A DNA stretch of 64,000 nt, from contig NZ_QLMC01000002.1 in NCBI RefSeq assembly GCF_003259745.1, positions 546,272 through 610,271 of the forward strand, written 5' to 3'. Below are positions 32,909 through 41,281 of the stretch, piece by piece. The DNA comes from Larkinella arboricola. GTDB lineage: Bacteria > Bacteroidota > Bacteroidia > Cytophagales > Spirosomataceae. The notes beneath the pieces are model-generated. The model saw nothing but the letters and a program-made list of their open reading frames with translations. It was not told where the DNA came from and made no database searches. Position 1 is the first letter of the stretch, and the number at the start of each line of letters is the position of its first letter. The position numbers and the translations under genes were made by a program.

Positions 32909-33163
32909 TTATCGGGATACGGGAAGGCTAAAGAAGTAATAGGTCCTTGAAGGGAGTTTGTTGCTGCGGTGGGAGAAATCGACTCGCCAGCCTTCGCTGC
33001 GAAACTTCTGGATTACGGTAGGGGTACACTGGCTGTCAAATAGTAGAACCTTCACCTTTTTCCCAATGAGCAGGAAGGATGCCCAGCTTTCCAGTTGCCC
33101 ATTGATCATTGTTAATAAAAACTCTTTATCAAAAGGCTCCGAATGAGCCTGGCGCTTTTTCAT
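32909..33163 (-). CDS. Small hypothetical protein
   Basis: 84 residues, basic, no signal or membrane segment. It reads like a genuine alpha/beta domain: KEFLLTMINGQLESW (helix), KKVKVLLFDSQC (strand), TVIQKFRSEGWRVDFSH (helix and strand), RTYYFFSLP (strand). I do not recognise a family. The gene stands alone in a decayed region, and a hairpin follows its stop, which supports it being a real transcription unit. Confidence 0.45.
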   Translation of the reverse strand: MKKRQAHSEPFDKEFLLTMINGQLESWASFLLIGKKVKVLLFDSQCTPTVIQKFRSEGWRVDFSHRSNKLPSRTYYFFSLPVSR

Positions 33164-33697
33164 AGTAATCGGTGAATTAAAAATCGGCTTTGCCGAATCT
33201 TTACGGTTTTATTATCTGGCAGTCGCCCGGTAACTGGAGCGAACCAAAGCAGATACGTGCAAACTGGCTTTTGCGTTGCGTATTATCAGACGAATGGTAG
33301 GAGAGGAAGTCACTGTATGGGCAGGAGCTATTTTATTGTAAAAGGCTTCTGCTTGCTCAGAATAGCGGTTTTGCCACTATGCCAAAGGAGTGATTTCGGC
33401 CAATAAACATACAAAAAAATGGGGATTGTCCAAAGTGACAGGCCTGCTGGAGCGGCAAAAAGGCCAAGAAATTATTTAATGTCCCTAAAAAGTGCTCTCG
33501 GGTAACCTTGAGTTACCGTTGTACGCTTGTAAAGTATAGATGTAATTTAAGCAGGACGGGTCTAAAGCAACGTTGCTTCTGACCGTCATCGTAGGCATAA
33601 ATTGAATACCAAACCGGCTGGTTGGTACATTCATTCGGGCCGATGATACCGCTGGGCTATGAGCACAAAACCGGTATAGAGTTGTGGCAGGAAACCA
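33164..33697. other. Intergenic region without recognisable gene
   Basis: About 530 bases with many stops in all frames. Short coding-like stretches (for instance around 33378-33480 and 33590-33640 on +) hint at decayed sequence, but none can be assigned. No repeat, tRNA or transposase motif was found. Confidence 0.4.
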
Positions 33698-33744
33698 GAA
33701 AAAAGAACAGCACCTACTGGCGAAGTAGGTGCTGTTCTTTTTTC
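33698..33744. terminator. Strong bidirectional terminator
   Basis: Perfect 21-bp stem (33698-33718 with 33724-33744), loop GGCGA, including A6 and T6 tracts. It lies 17 bases after the stop of the large T9SS protein on the minus strand. Confidence 0.93.
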
Positions 33745-33760
33745 CAGGACACGTCCTCTC

Positions 33761-36400
33761 TTATTTTATCTTCATCACCTTAATGGTGCGGGTTTGTGTT
33801 GGAGTACTCACGCGAAGTAGCAAAAGGCCTGCCGGTTGACCCGCTACCGACAACTGGTGTTGCTCGTGCGAACCGGCTTTGCCAAGCTGGCGCTCACTTA
33901 CCGTTTTTCCCTGCATATTCAGCACCTGCATTCGTAACGGCAGACCACCTGCTCCCTGAATGCTGACCGTCACCTCGTCGTTAGCGATCGGGTTGCCTAA
34001 CAGCACGACCTGAAGACCGTCAGCCTCTTCTGCCGACAACCGCGCTCCTGCGGGTTGATCCACGACTGTAAAGCTGATCGTCAGGGAGCCGCCCGCCGTA
34101 CCGCCCGCTGCTGAAGCCGTGTAAGGCGTTCCCGTCAGGCTGTAACTGCCTGTGGACGGTGTCCAGTTGTTATAATTTCCATCTTTGTCTCCAAATAAGG
34201 CGTACGGTGCTCCATTGTCGGTCTGCGTACGGCTTTGTTTGCCACTCAACACCATCTTGACCGAGCCTACCGTGCCGGGATTGGTATTGGCCCGGATGTT
34301 GATACTGCGTGATGCCAGCGTGGCCAGGTTAATTTGTTCACCGTTGGTCAGTACCTTAATTACCTGATCGGTCGTAGCATTGATCAGACTAAAGCTGATG
34401 ACTTCCTGCTGCGGACTGGCCGGGTTAACCGTCACGGCAATAACCTCTTGCGCGAACTGAGCGGGTGATCCGTTATCGGTTACCTTAATGGTCAGGCTGA
34501 ACGTACCGGTGGTGGTCGGTGTCCAGGTGAAGCTGCCCGTGCTGGCGTTGATGCCGCTCGAAACGGGGCCGGTTGTGCTATACGTCAGTGCCTGAGCGGG
34601 TACATCCGCATCGGTGGCCTGAGCCGTAAAACCCAGGGTTTGCCCCAGCGTCATGGTTTTATTGCCAATGGAAGCCAGTACAGGAGCCTGATTGACCGGC
34701 GCTGCCTGATCAATTACCGTAAAGTTCATTGTCAAAGGAGTACCCGCCGTTCCGGTTGCGCCCGCTCCCGTGTAGGGTGTGACGGTCAGCGTATAACTGC
34801 CTTCCGCTGGTGTCCAGTTTTTGTAATCTCCGCCGGTGTCGCCAAACAGCGCATAAGGAAAGCCCGTTTCCGTTTGCGTATGGCTCTGTTTACCGCTGAG
34901 TACCATCTTCACCGATCCCACCTTTACCGGGTTTGTAGTAGCCCGGATGTTCAGGTTCTTTGTCGGCAAGGTCGCCAGGTTAATCTGTTCGCCCGGCACG
35001 AGCAGTTTGATCTCCTGATCGGTATCGGCATTCATTAAACTGAGGCTGACCACTTGCTGAGCAGTTACCGTTGCTGGATTAACGGTGACAGTTGCCTCAT
35101 CAAACGCCGTAGCGCCCTGATCGTCGGTTGCCGTTAGTCGGAATACATACGTGCCGGCGGTTAAGCTGCTGGCCGTCAGGGTTAATGAGTTAGCTGCGGT
35201 CAGGGTAGCGGCTGGTCCCGATACTTTGGTCCAAACCGTGCTGACAAGGCGTCCATTATCACTGGCACTACCCGAGAGGCTCACCTGTGTCGTCGGTAAG
35301 CTGAGTTGCTTGTCGGCACCGGCATTGACCGTCGGGACCGGATTGGGCGCTGGGGCGTTAATGCGCAGGGCAAAATCATCGCTGGTCTGCCCACCCTGCC
35401 CGTCGCTGGCCGTTACGCGCAGCGTTAACGTCGTGCTGGCTGGGGACGTCCCGCTGAAGGTCCGGCTGGCGGCATTGAACGTTAACCAGGAAGGGAGCGA
35501 AGCGCCGGTTGACAGGCTGGCCGAGTAGCTCAGTGCATCGGCATTGGGATCGCTGAAGGTATTGCTGGGGACGGTATAGGTAAGATTGGTTCCGGCGGTT
35601 GCTACCTGATCCGGTATGGGATTCGATACAACCGGAGCCTGGTTGGCGGGCGTCTCGCCCAGACACTTGGTTTCGGTGCGTGTTAACGTTTGGGCGGAAG
35701 AAGGACTGACCGAGGAGTGGAACATCACGATCCGGTCGAGCAAATGACCCTTCGAACGCGCCGAAATCTGTAATTTGTACACCCCGGGTTTATCGAACTC
35801 AACCACCACCTGCATGGCATCACGGTCGCTGACGTAGGTAGCCCAGGCCCAGTTCCACACACCGGCGTTAAAGTACACCTTGAACCAGCCATCGCTGCCG
35901 GCTCCGTTCGGATTGGGGGTTTTGCCCGTTCCGTACGGATAGACCTTGCGGGTGGTCCGTTCGCCATAAAAATCGCTGGCATCCGGGAAGCGCAGCCAGG
36001 TGTCGTTATGGTCGGTCAGGGACGTACCCAGGCCAACCCGGTTGCGCCACTGAAAGATGTACTTACCCGTTTTGTTGATTTTAATGGTGGTTTCAATAAG
36101 GCCAATACCGGTTTTTGAGAAGTTTTCGGCCCCCGTCCAGTCAATGTAGGCGCTGCCGGTATGGCCCCCGGCGGACGTTTTCTTCTGCCAGCCGGAGGGC
36201 AGGTTCAGGGATTCGGTTTCGATTACCACAATCCCATTCTGTTCCTCGTAGGCCGCCGGGCAGGTCGCTACCCGAAGAGGGGCGGTACTGGTTGTGGTTG
36301 GCGAATCAACTGTAGAACCATCGCGCCCAGCGGCAGAGGCAGAAAAACCGGACAGAAATACAGATAAGCTGATGAGTAAAAGGTAAATGTAGTTCTTCAT
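33761..36400 (-). CDS. Large secreted multidomain protein with T9SS type A sorting domain
   Basis: Start set at ATG 36400 (MKNYIYLLLISLSVFLSG), a clean signal peptide; the frame upstream to 36538 is not protein-like. Order of the 879 residues: a carbohydrate-binding-like beta-sandwich (GWQKKTSAGGHTGSAYIDW to GHLLDRIVMFH); an Ig/cadherin-like putative-Ig domain (APVVSNPIPDQ); a PKD-like domain (VNAGADKQLSLP); a unique ~120-residue module starting VVSLSLMNADTDQEIK; a second putative-Ig; a second copy of the unique module (VISFSLINATTDQVIK); and a C-terminal sorting domain ending TRTIKVMKIK. It should be exported by type IX secretion and bound to the surface. No catalytic domain, so perhaps an adhesin or glycan-binding protein. 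Confidence 0.85.
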   Translation of the reverse strand: MKNYIYLLLISLSVFLSGFSASAAGRDGSTVDSPTTTSTAPLRVATCPAAYEEQNGIVVIETESLNLPSGWQKKTSAGGHTGSAYIDWTGAENFSKTGIGLIETTIKINKTGKYIFQWRNRVGLGTSLTDHNDTWLRFPDASDFYGERTTRKVYPYGTGKTPNPNGAGSDGWFKVYFNAGVWNWAWATYVSDRDAMQVVVEFDKPGVYKLQISARSKGHLLDRIVMFHSSVSPSSAQTLTRTETKCLGETPANQAPVVSNPIPDQVATAGTNLTYTVPSNTFSDPNADALSYSASLSTGASLPSWLTFNAASRTFSGTSPASTTLTLRVTASDGQGGQTSDDFALRINAPAPNPVPTVNAGADKQLSLPTTQVSLSGSASDNGRLVSTVWTKVSGPAATLTAANSLTLTASSLTAGTYVFRLTATDDQGATAFDEATVTVNPATVTAQQVVSLSLMNADTDQEIKLLVPGEQINLATLPTKNLNIRATTNPVKVGSVKMVLSGKQSHTQTETGFPYALFGDTGGDYKNWTPAEGSYTLTVTPYTGAGATGTAGTPLTMNFTVIDQAAPVNQAPVLASIGNKTMTLGQTLGFTAQATDADVPAQALTYSTTGPVSSGINASTGSFTWTPTTTGTFSLTIKVTDNGSPAQFAQEVIAVTVNPASPQQEVISFSLINATTDQVIKVLTNGEQINLATLASRSINIRANTNPGTVGSVKMVLSGKQSRTQTDNGAPYALFGDKDGNYNNWTPSTGSYSLTGTPYTASAAGGTAGGSLTISFTVVDQPAGARLSAEEADGLQVVLLGNPIANDEVTVSIQGAGGLPLRMQVLNMQGKTVSERQLGKAGSHEQHQLSVAGQPAGLLLLRVSTPTQTRTIKVMKIK

Positions 36401-36863
36401 AACGTGTGAGTAATAAATAAATAGCGTTAGCGGGGGTACCCAGTATACGTTGTCTACAATTTGTATGCCGGGATTTGAATACCTAGTTCCAGCGGCTCCG
36501 GATTGTACTAAAAATGGTAAGGATTGCAGCCCGGCCAATGGTCAGGAGGAGGGCCGTCGCGGAGCAGGAATAAAGCGGAGAGAACCGTATGAATGGGGGT
36601 TCTCGCACCCGAAATGGCAACCGACGTTCCTCTGGCGATGGCGATATGATTCGGGCAAATCTTGGAAAATAATTTTTATACAATGCTGCGTTTATTTTGT
36701 CCAGTTCCGTTTGCCAGCCAGTGGCTTATCATCTGGACCAACCGCCCGATTGTACCGTTCAAAACGAAAATCGGTTTTTTATTTAGAATTAATCTTATTA
36801 AGTTGCGGGGTCTAATTTTATCGACTTAACCTGCGACAGAAAGGATTCAATCTCGTGTATCCT
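36401..36863. other. Divergent promoter region between the T9SS protein and the ankyrin operon
   Basis: Must carry promoters in both directions, but no exact TAnnTTTG box was seen close to either start. A 121-codon frame on + (36450-36815) lacks protein-like composition and is treated as chance. No repeats found. Confidence 0.5.
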
Positions 36864-38369
36864 ATGAAAAAGCTACTTATTGCCTTTATAACGGTATTTT
36901 CCCTCTCCGCTCAGGCGCAGAAAAACACCCTGCTGGACCAGTCGTTCTGGCAAAACAAGCCCGATGTCAGCCTGATTAAAGCCGAAGTGGAGAAAGGAAA
37001 TAATCCTTCGCAACTCAACCCGGCGGGGTTTGATCCGGTGGTGATGGCAATCAATGCCGGGGCCTCCAATGAAGCCATTACCTATTTGTTGGCGCAACCC
37101 GGTAACGACGTAAACAAGCTGACCCACGATGGTCGTATTTACCTGCACTGGGCCGCAAGCCGGGGCAATGTAGAGATCATGGACTATTTGATTTCGAAAG
37201 GCTCCAAAGCTAATCAGGAAGACAACCACGGCATGACGGTGTTGAATTTTGCCGCTACCGGTGGTCAGCAAAACACGCAGGTGTATGAAATCTGTCTGCG
37301 GAACGGGGCTAATCTCAAAAAAGACCTGAACCACGACGGCGCCAATGCCCTGCTGCTGGCTGTCGCCAACGATAAGGACCTGAAGCTGACCGACTACTTT
37401 GTATCGAAAGGGCTGGATCTGAAAAGTACCGATGCGGCCGGTAACAATGTATTCAGCTATGCGGCCCGGAGCGGTAACATCAATACCATGAAAGTTCTGC
37501 TGCAACGGGGTGTCTCCGCCAACGATAACGCAATGCTCATGGCCAGTCAGGGAAGCCGCCGGGGAGCCAACACCCTGGAGGTGTATCAATACCTGGAAAG
37601 CCTCAACCTCAAACCAACCGTCAGGGGCAAGAACGGCGAAAACGTTCTGCACGCAATTGTTCGCCGTCCCCGGCAAAACGAGATCATCCAGTATTTTCTG
37701 AGCAAGGGGGTGGATGTCAATCAGGCCGATGACGAAGGGAATACGGTATTTATGAATGCAGCTGCCTCCAACCGGGATATTTCCGTGCTGGAAATGCTGA
37801 TGCCGAAGGTGAAAGACATCAATCAGGCCAACCAGAAAGGGGTAACGGCGCTGGCGCTGGCCGTGAAAGGCAACTCCCCCGAGGCCGTGGGTTATCTCCT
37901 GAGCAAAGGGGCCGACGTGAAGGTGACGGATAAAAACGGCGATAACCTGGCGGCTTATCTGGTCCAATCGTATAGCAGCGGCTCCGGTGAAGGCCGACCG
38001 GGAGGACCGGGCGCTAAGCCGGAAGACTTTGAGGCAAAACTGAAAATGCTCCAGGAAAAAGGATTTGACGTGAAAGCTCCGCAGAAGAATGGTAATACCC
38101 TCTACCATCTGGCCGTTGCCAAAAATGATCTGTCGCTGCTGAAGCGGCTGGAATCTCTCCAGATTGATGTGAACGCCCGCAACAAAGAGGGCCTTACCGC
38201 CCTGCATAAGGCAGCCATGGTCGCAAAAGACGATACCATGCTGAAATACCTGTTGTCGATAGGGGCCAAAAAGGACATTCCAACCAGTTTTAAAGAAACC
38301 GCTTTTGACTTAGCCAGCGAAAACGAATCGCTCGCCAAAAGCCAAGTATCCGTTAATTTTCTGAAATAA
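36864..38369 (+). CDS. Exported ankyrin-repeat protein
   Basis: Start at ATG 36864 gives the signal peptide MKKLLIAFITVFSLSAQAQ. The following 480 residues are about ten to twelve ankyrin repeats, for example DGRIYLHWAASRGNVEIMDY, EGNTVFMNAAASNRDISVLE and EGLTALHKAAMVAKDDTML, with a Gly/Pro-rich break (GSGEGRPGGPGAKPED) before the last ones. Ankyrin repeats are usually cytosolic in eukaryotes; a periplasmic protein made of them is likely a scaffold. The stop is directly followed by the ATG of the DUF2271 gene, and the PepSY reductase is next, so it belongs to one operon and may hold the redox partners together. Confidence 0.9.
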   Translation: MKKLLIAFITVFSLSAQAQKNTLLDQSFWQNKPDVSLIKAEVEKGNNPSQLNPAGFDPVVMAINAGASNEAITYLLAQPGNDVNKLTHDGRIYLHWAASRGNVEIMDYLISKGSKANQEDNHGMTVLNFAATGGQQNTQVYEICLRNGANLKKDLNHDGANALLLAVANDKDLKLTDYFVSKGLDLKSTDAAGNNVFSYAARSGNINTMKVLLQRGVSANDNAMLMASQGSRRGANTLEVYQYLESLNLKPTVRGKNGENVLHAIVRRPRQNEIIQYFLSKGVDVNQADDEGNTVFMNAAASNRDISVLEMLMPKVKDINQANQKGVTALALAVKGNSPEAVGYLLSKGADVKVTDKNGDNLAAYLVQSYSSGSGEGRPGGPGAKPEDFEAKLKMLQEKGFDVKAPQKNGNTLYHLAVAKNDLSLLKRLESLQIDVNARNKEGLTALHKAAMVAKDDTMLKYLLSIGAKKDIPTSFKETAFDLASENESLAKSQVSVNFLK

Positions 38370-38867
38370 ATGAAGTCTTTCTGGAATAAGATTAGTGTGG
38401 TGGTCATGGCCCTTTCGCTGGCCATTACTACGTCATCGTTTGCTCAACAGCCCGGTACCACCTCGTACAAGTGTATGATTCAGATGACCAATTACATGGG
38501 GGAGGGGGCCTACATTGTGATCTCGCTGATTAACGGGAAAGGGGCCTACGAGAAAACCCTGTACGTGCTGGGATCGGACAAAAAATGGTACCCCGACGTT
38601 AAGGAATGGCATAAGGCGATGGCAAAAAAAACGCCCAACATCAGCGCCATTACCGGGGCGTCGGTAGCGGGCGGAGATCGCAGCGTTACGGTGCTGGAAA
38701 TCGACAATTCAAAGCTTAATAAGGATTACAAAATTCGGTTTGAGAGTGCGGTAGAGGACAAACAGTATCACGTGAAAGACCTCGAAATACCCCTGACCAC
38801 CGAAGCGCTTTCCGCCAAAAACGAGGGCACGGGCTACATCCGCTACGTGCGCTTTAGCCCCAATTAA
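38370..38867 (+). CDS. Exported DUF2271 protein
   Basis: 165 residues, signal peptide ending SSFAQ (about 25). The domain matches DUF2271: MIQMTNYMGEGAYIVISL at the start, a Trp-Tyr-Pro segment, and KDYKIRFESAVEDKQYHVKDLEIPL at the end. A TGAS at 95-98 (SAITGASVAGGD) corresponds to the SGAT-like position seen in covalently flavinylated domains and in many DUF2271 proteins, although the Asp three residues before it is replaced by Ser. This raises the possibility that it carries FMN attached by an ApbE enzyme. Immediately preceded by the ankyrin gene and followed 12 bases later by the PepSY reductase. Confidence 0.82.
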   Translation: MKSFWNKISVVVMALSLAITTSSFAQQPGTTSYKCMIQMTNYMGEGAYIVISLINGKGAYEKTLYVLGSDKKWYPDVKEWHKAMAKKTPNISAITGASVAGGDRSVTVLEIDNSKLNKDYKIRFESAVEDKQYHVKDLEIPLTTEALSAKNEGTGYIRYVRFSPN

Positions 38868-38879
38868 CAGCGGCCCCTT

Positions 38880-41075
38880 ATGACCATTTCTGTATGGAGA
38901 TACAGCCACTTAGCCCTGGCTGTATCTTCTTTTCTGTTGCTGGCCCTGGCCTCGATCACGGGTGTTATTCTGGCATTCGAACCCGTATCGCAGAAAATTC
39001 AACCCTACCGCGCAGCAAATTTTGATGAGCTTACCCTGGCCCAGACGCTGCCGGTTCTGAAGAAAAATTATGCCGAAATCAGCGAACTGAGCGTCGATGC
39101 CAACCAGTTTGTACAGATCAAGGGGAGCGATGCCGACGGAAAAAGCCTGACGGTCTATGTCGATCCGCAGACGGGCAAAATCCTGGGTACGCCCGCCCGA
39201 CAAAGTGAATTTTTTCAGTGGGTCACCGCCCTGCACCGTTCGCTGTTTCTGCACGAGGCAGGCCGGTTTTTCGTGGGACTGACGGCCTTTCTGCTGCTGC
39301 TGATTACCGTTTCCGGAACCATGCTGATTCTCCAGCGGCAACGGGGGGTGAAACGGTTTTTTACCCGCATTGTCAGGGATAATTTTGCCCAGTATTACCA
39401 CGTGGTGCTGGGGCGTTTGTCGCTCGTTCCGATCCTCATCGTTGCCCTTTCGGGAACGTATCTTTCGCTGGCCCGATTCGAATTGATTAAAACCGAAAAG
39501 ATTTCCCCGGATATTGATTTCGACGCCATCCAATCCCGCCCGGAACGCAAACTGGCCGATTTCACCGTGTTTCAGAATACACGGCTTTCGGAGGTGCAGA
39601 GCATTGAGTTTCCGTTTTCGGAAGACCCCGAAGATTACTACACGCTGAAGCTCAGCGACCGCGAAATGGCGGTAAACCAGATTACCGGCGATATTCTCAG
39701 TGAAGTCCGCTACCCGACCGCCGTTTTGCTGACCACCCTGAGTCTGAATCTGCATACCGGACGGACCAGCGCCGTATGGGCCATCATCCTGGCCGTGGCT
39801 GCGGGCAATATCCTGTTTTTTATCTACTCCGGTTTTGCGATTACCTGGAAACGAAGGGGCAACCGCGTCAAAAACAAATACTCCGCCGACGACAGCCGGT
39901 TTATTATCCTGGTTGGGTCGGAAAACGGCAGTACGTTTCGTTTTGCGCAGGCCATTCACCAGCAGTTGATCCGGCAGGGTGAAAAATCATTTCTGACGGA
40001 ACTGAATAACTACACCGTTTTTCCAAAAGCCGAATACCTGATCGCCCTGACGGCCACTTACGGGCTCGGTGATGCGCCGACCAACGCCCGACGGTTTGCT
40101 ACGCTGGTCGAAAAACACCCCCAGCCGCATCCCGTTCGTTATTCCGTACTCGGTTTTGGCTCCCATGCCTACCCCGATTTCTGTAAGTTTGCCTTCGAGG
40201 TAAACCAACTGCTTGCCGGGCAGAAGTGGGCAGTACCACTCGTCGATGTTCATACCATCAATGACAAGTCGCCGGACGACTTTAGCTTATGGGCGGAAGC
40301 CTGGTCGCAGCAGGCCGACATTCTCATTACGGCTTCATCCGAACACCTCAAGACGCCGGAACATCCTCTCGAAGCGTTAACCGTAACCGGTATCACCCAG
40401 ACTGCTCAGACCGACGGCACTTTTTTAATCCGTTTGCAGCCTAAGCACAACCTGAACGTTACGTCGGGCGATTTGCTGGCGATCTACCCCCAGAACGACC
40501 ACCGCGAACGGCTTTATTCGATTGGCGTTCTGGACAATGAACTCCAGTTGAGTGTCCGACTGCACCCGGATGGGCTGGGGTCTGGCTTTTTGCACCGGCT
40601 AACGTCCGGCGATACGATTCAGGCCCGCATCATCGACAACGGGCATTTTCATTTTCCCCAGAAGGCACCCGTTGTGGTTATGATTTCCAATGGAACCGGT
40701 ATTGCGCCGTTTCTGGGGATGATTAGCCAGAATAACCCGCGAACGCCCTGCCACCTGTATTGCGGTTTCCGGCAGCGGGCCTCACTGGAAATCTATCAGC
40801 GGTTTCTGGACGAAAGCAAGTCGGACCGGAAGTTGACCGACCTGCACGTTGCGTTTTCCCGCGAGGATAAAAAGCAATATGTCAGCGACCTGATTGCTCG
40901 GGATGCCGACTTTATCATGGAGGTTCTGAATACCAATGGCGTTCTGATGATTTGCGGTTCCTTGGCCATGCAGAAAGACGTACTGGAGTTGCTTGGAACC
41001 ACCTGTCAGACGAAATTGGGGAAGAGTCTAAGCGTTTACCAGTCGCATGGTCAGATTCTGATGGATTGTTACTAG
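38880..41075 (+). CDS. PepSY-domain transmembrane protein fused to flavodoxin and FAD/NAD(P)H reductase
   Basis: 731 residues. N-terminal half: four membrane helices (about 11-33, 129-151, 178-197, 298-323) around a periplasmic PepSY-type domain, with conserved His at 119, 125, 174 and 292 that could hold heme as in PepSY iron reductases. C-terminal half, cytosolic: a flavodoxin domain (341-480, LVGSENGSTFRFA and TATYGLGDAP), an FAD domain (RLYSIGVL) and an NAD(P)H domain (MISNGTGIAPFLG) like the CysJ/P450-reductase family. So one chain could move electrons from NADPH through FAD, FMN and heme to the periplasm. Operon partners are the ankyrin and DUF2271 proteins. Confidence 0.9.
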   Translation: MTISVWRYSHLALAVSSFLLLALASITGVILAFEPVSQKIQPYRAANFDELTLAQTLPVLKKNYAEISELSVDANQFVQIKGSDADGKSLTVYVDPQTGKILGTPARQSEFFQWVTALHRSLFLHEAGRFFVGLTAFLLLLITVSGTMLILQRQRGVKRFFTRIVRDNFAQYYHVVLGRLSLVPILIVALSGTYLSLARFELIKTEKISPDIDFDAIQSRPERKLADFTVFQNTRLSEVQSIEFPFSEDPEDYYTLKLSDREMAVNQITGDILSEVRYPTAVLLTTLSLNLHTGRTSAVWAIILAVAAGNILFFIYSGFAITWKRRGNRVKNKYSADDSRFIILVGSENGSTFRFAQAIHQQLIRQGEKSFLTELNNYTVFPKAEYLIALTATYGLGDAPTNARRFATLVEKHPQPHPVRYSVLGFGSHAYPDFCKFAFEVNQLLAGQKWAVPLVDVHTINDKSPDDFSLWAEAWSQQADILITASSEHLKTPEHPLEALTVTGITQTAQTDGTFLIRLQPKHNLNVTSGDLLAIYPQNDHRERLYSIGVLDNELQLSVRLHPDGLGSGFLHRLTSGDTIQARIIDNGHFHFPQKAPVVVMISNGTGIAPFLGMISQNNPRTPCHLYCGFRQRASLEIYQRFLDESKSDRKLTDLHVAFSREDKKQYVSDLIARDADFIMEVLNTNGVLMICGSLAMQKDVLELLGTTCQTKLGKSLSVYQSHGQILMDCY

Positions 41076-41281
41076 TTTTTTGGTAGTGAGAGTGTTATCG
41101 CGCTTCTTTGTTGTTTTTGTGGCTCGTTGGGCTAAATAAGGCCGAGTACAGGCAAGCCTTTTCCAACGCAAAGCGTCGGCTCCGTGCGGAAAAGAATTTA
41201 AGATCACTTCGTTGCCTTGCTCATAAACTCATTGGAAATTGGTTAGTTTGCTTTAGTGAAGCATCATTTTCAATCTTCCGT

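Noticed and set aside
33164-33697. Possible transposase or phage remnant in the gene-poor stretch
   Set aside because: Short coding-like pieces only; no DDE motif, terminal repeats or target duplication could be found.
36450-36815. 121-codon frame on plus before the ankyrin gene
   Set aside because: Basic and Trp-rich composition, no start context, and it fills a promoter region.
36873-38207. 444-codon frame on minus over the ankyrin gene
   Set aside because: Opposite strand of clear ankyrin repeats; the frame is a by-product of the repeats.
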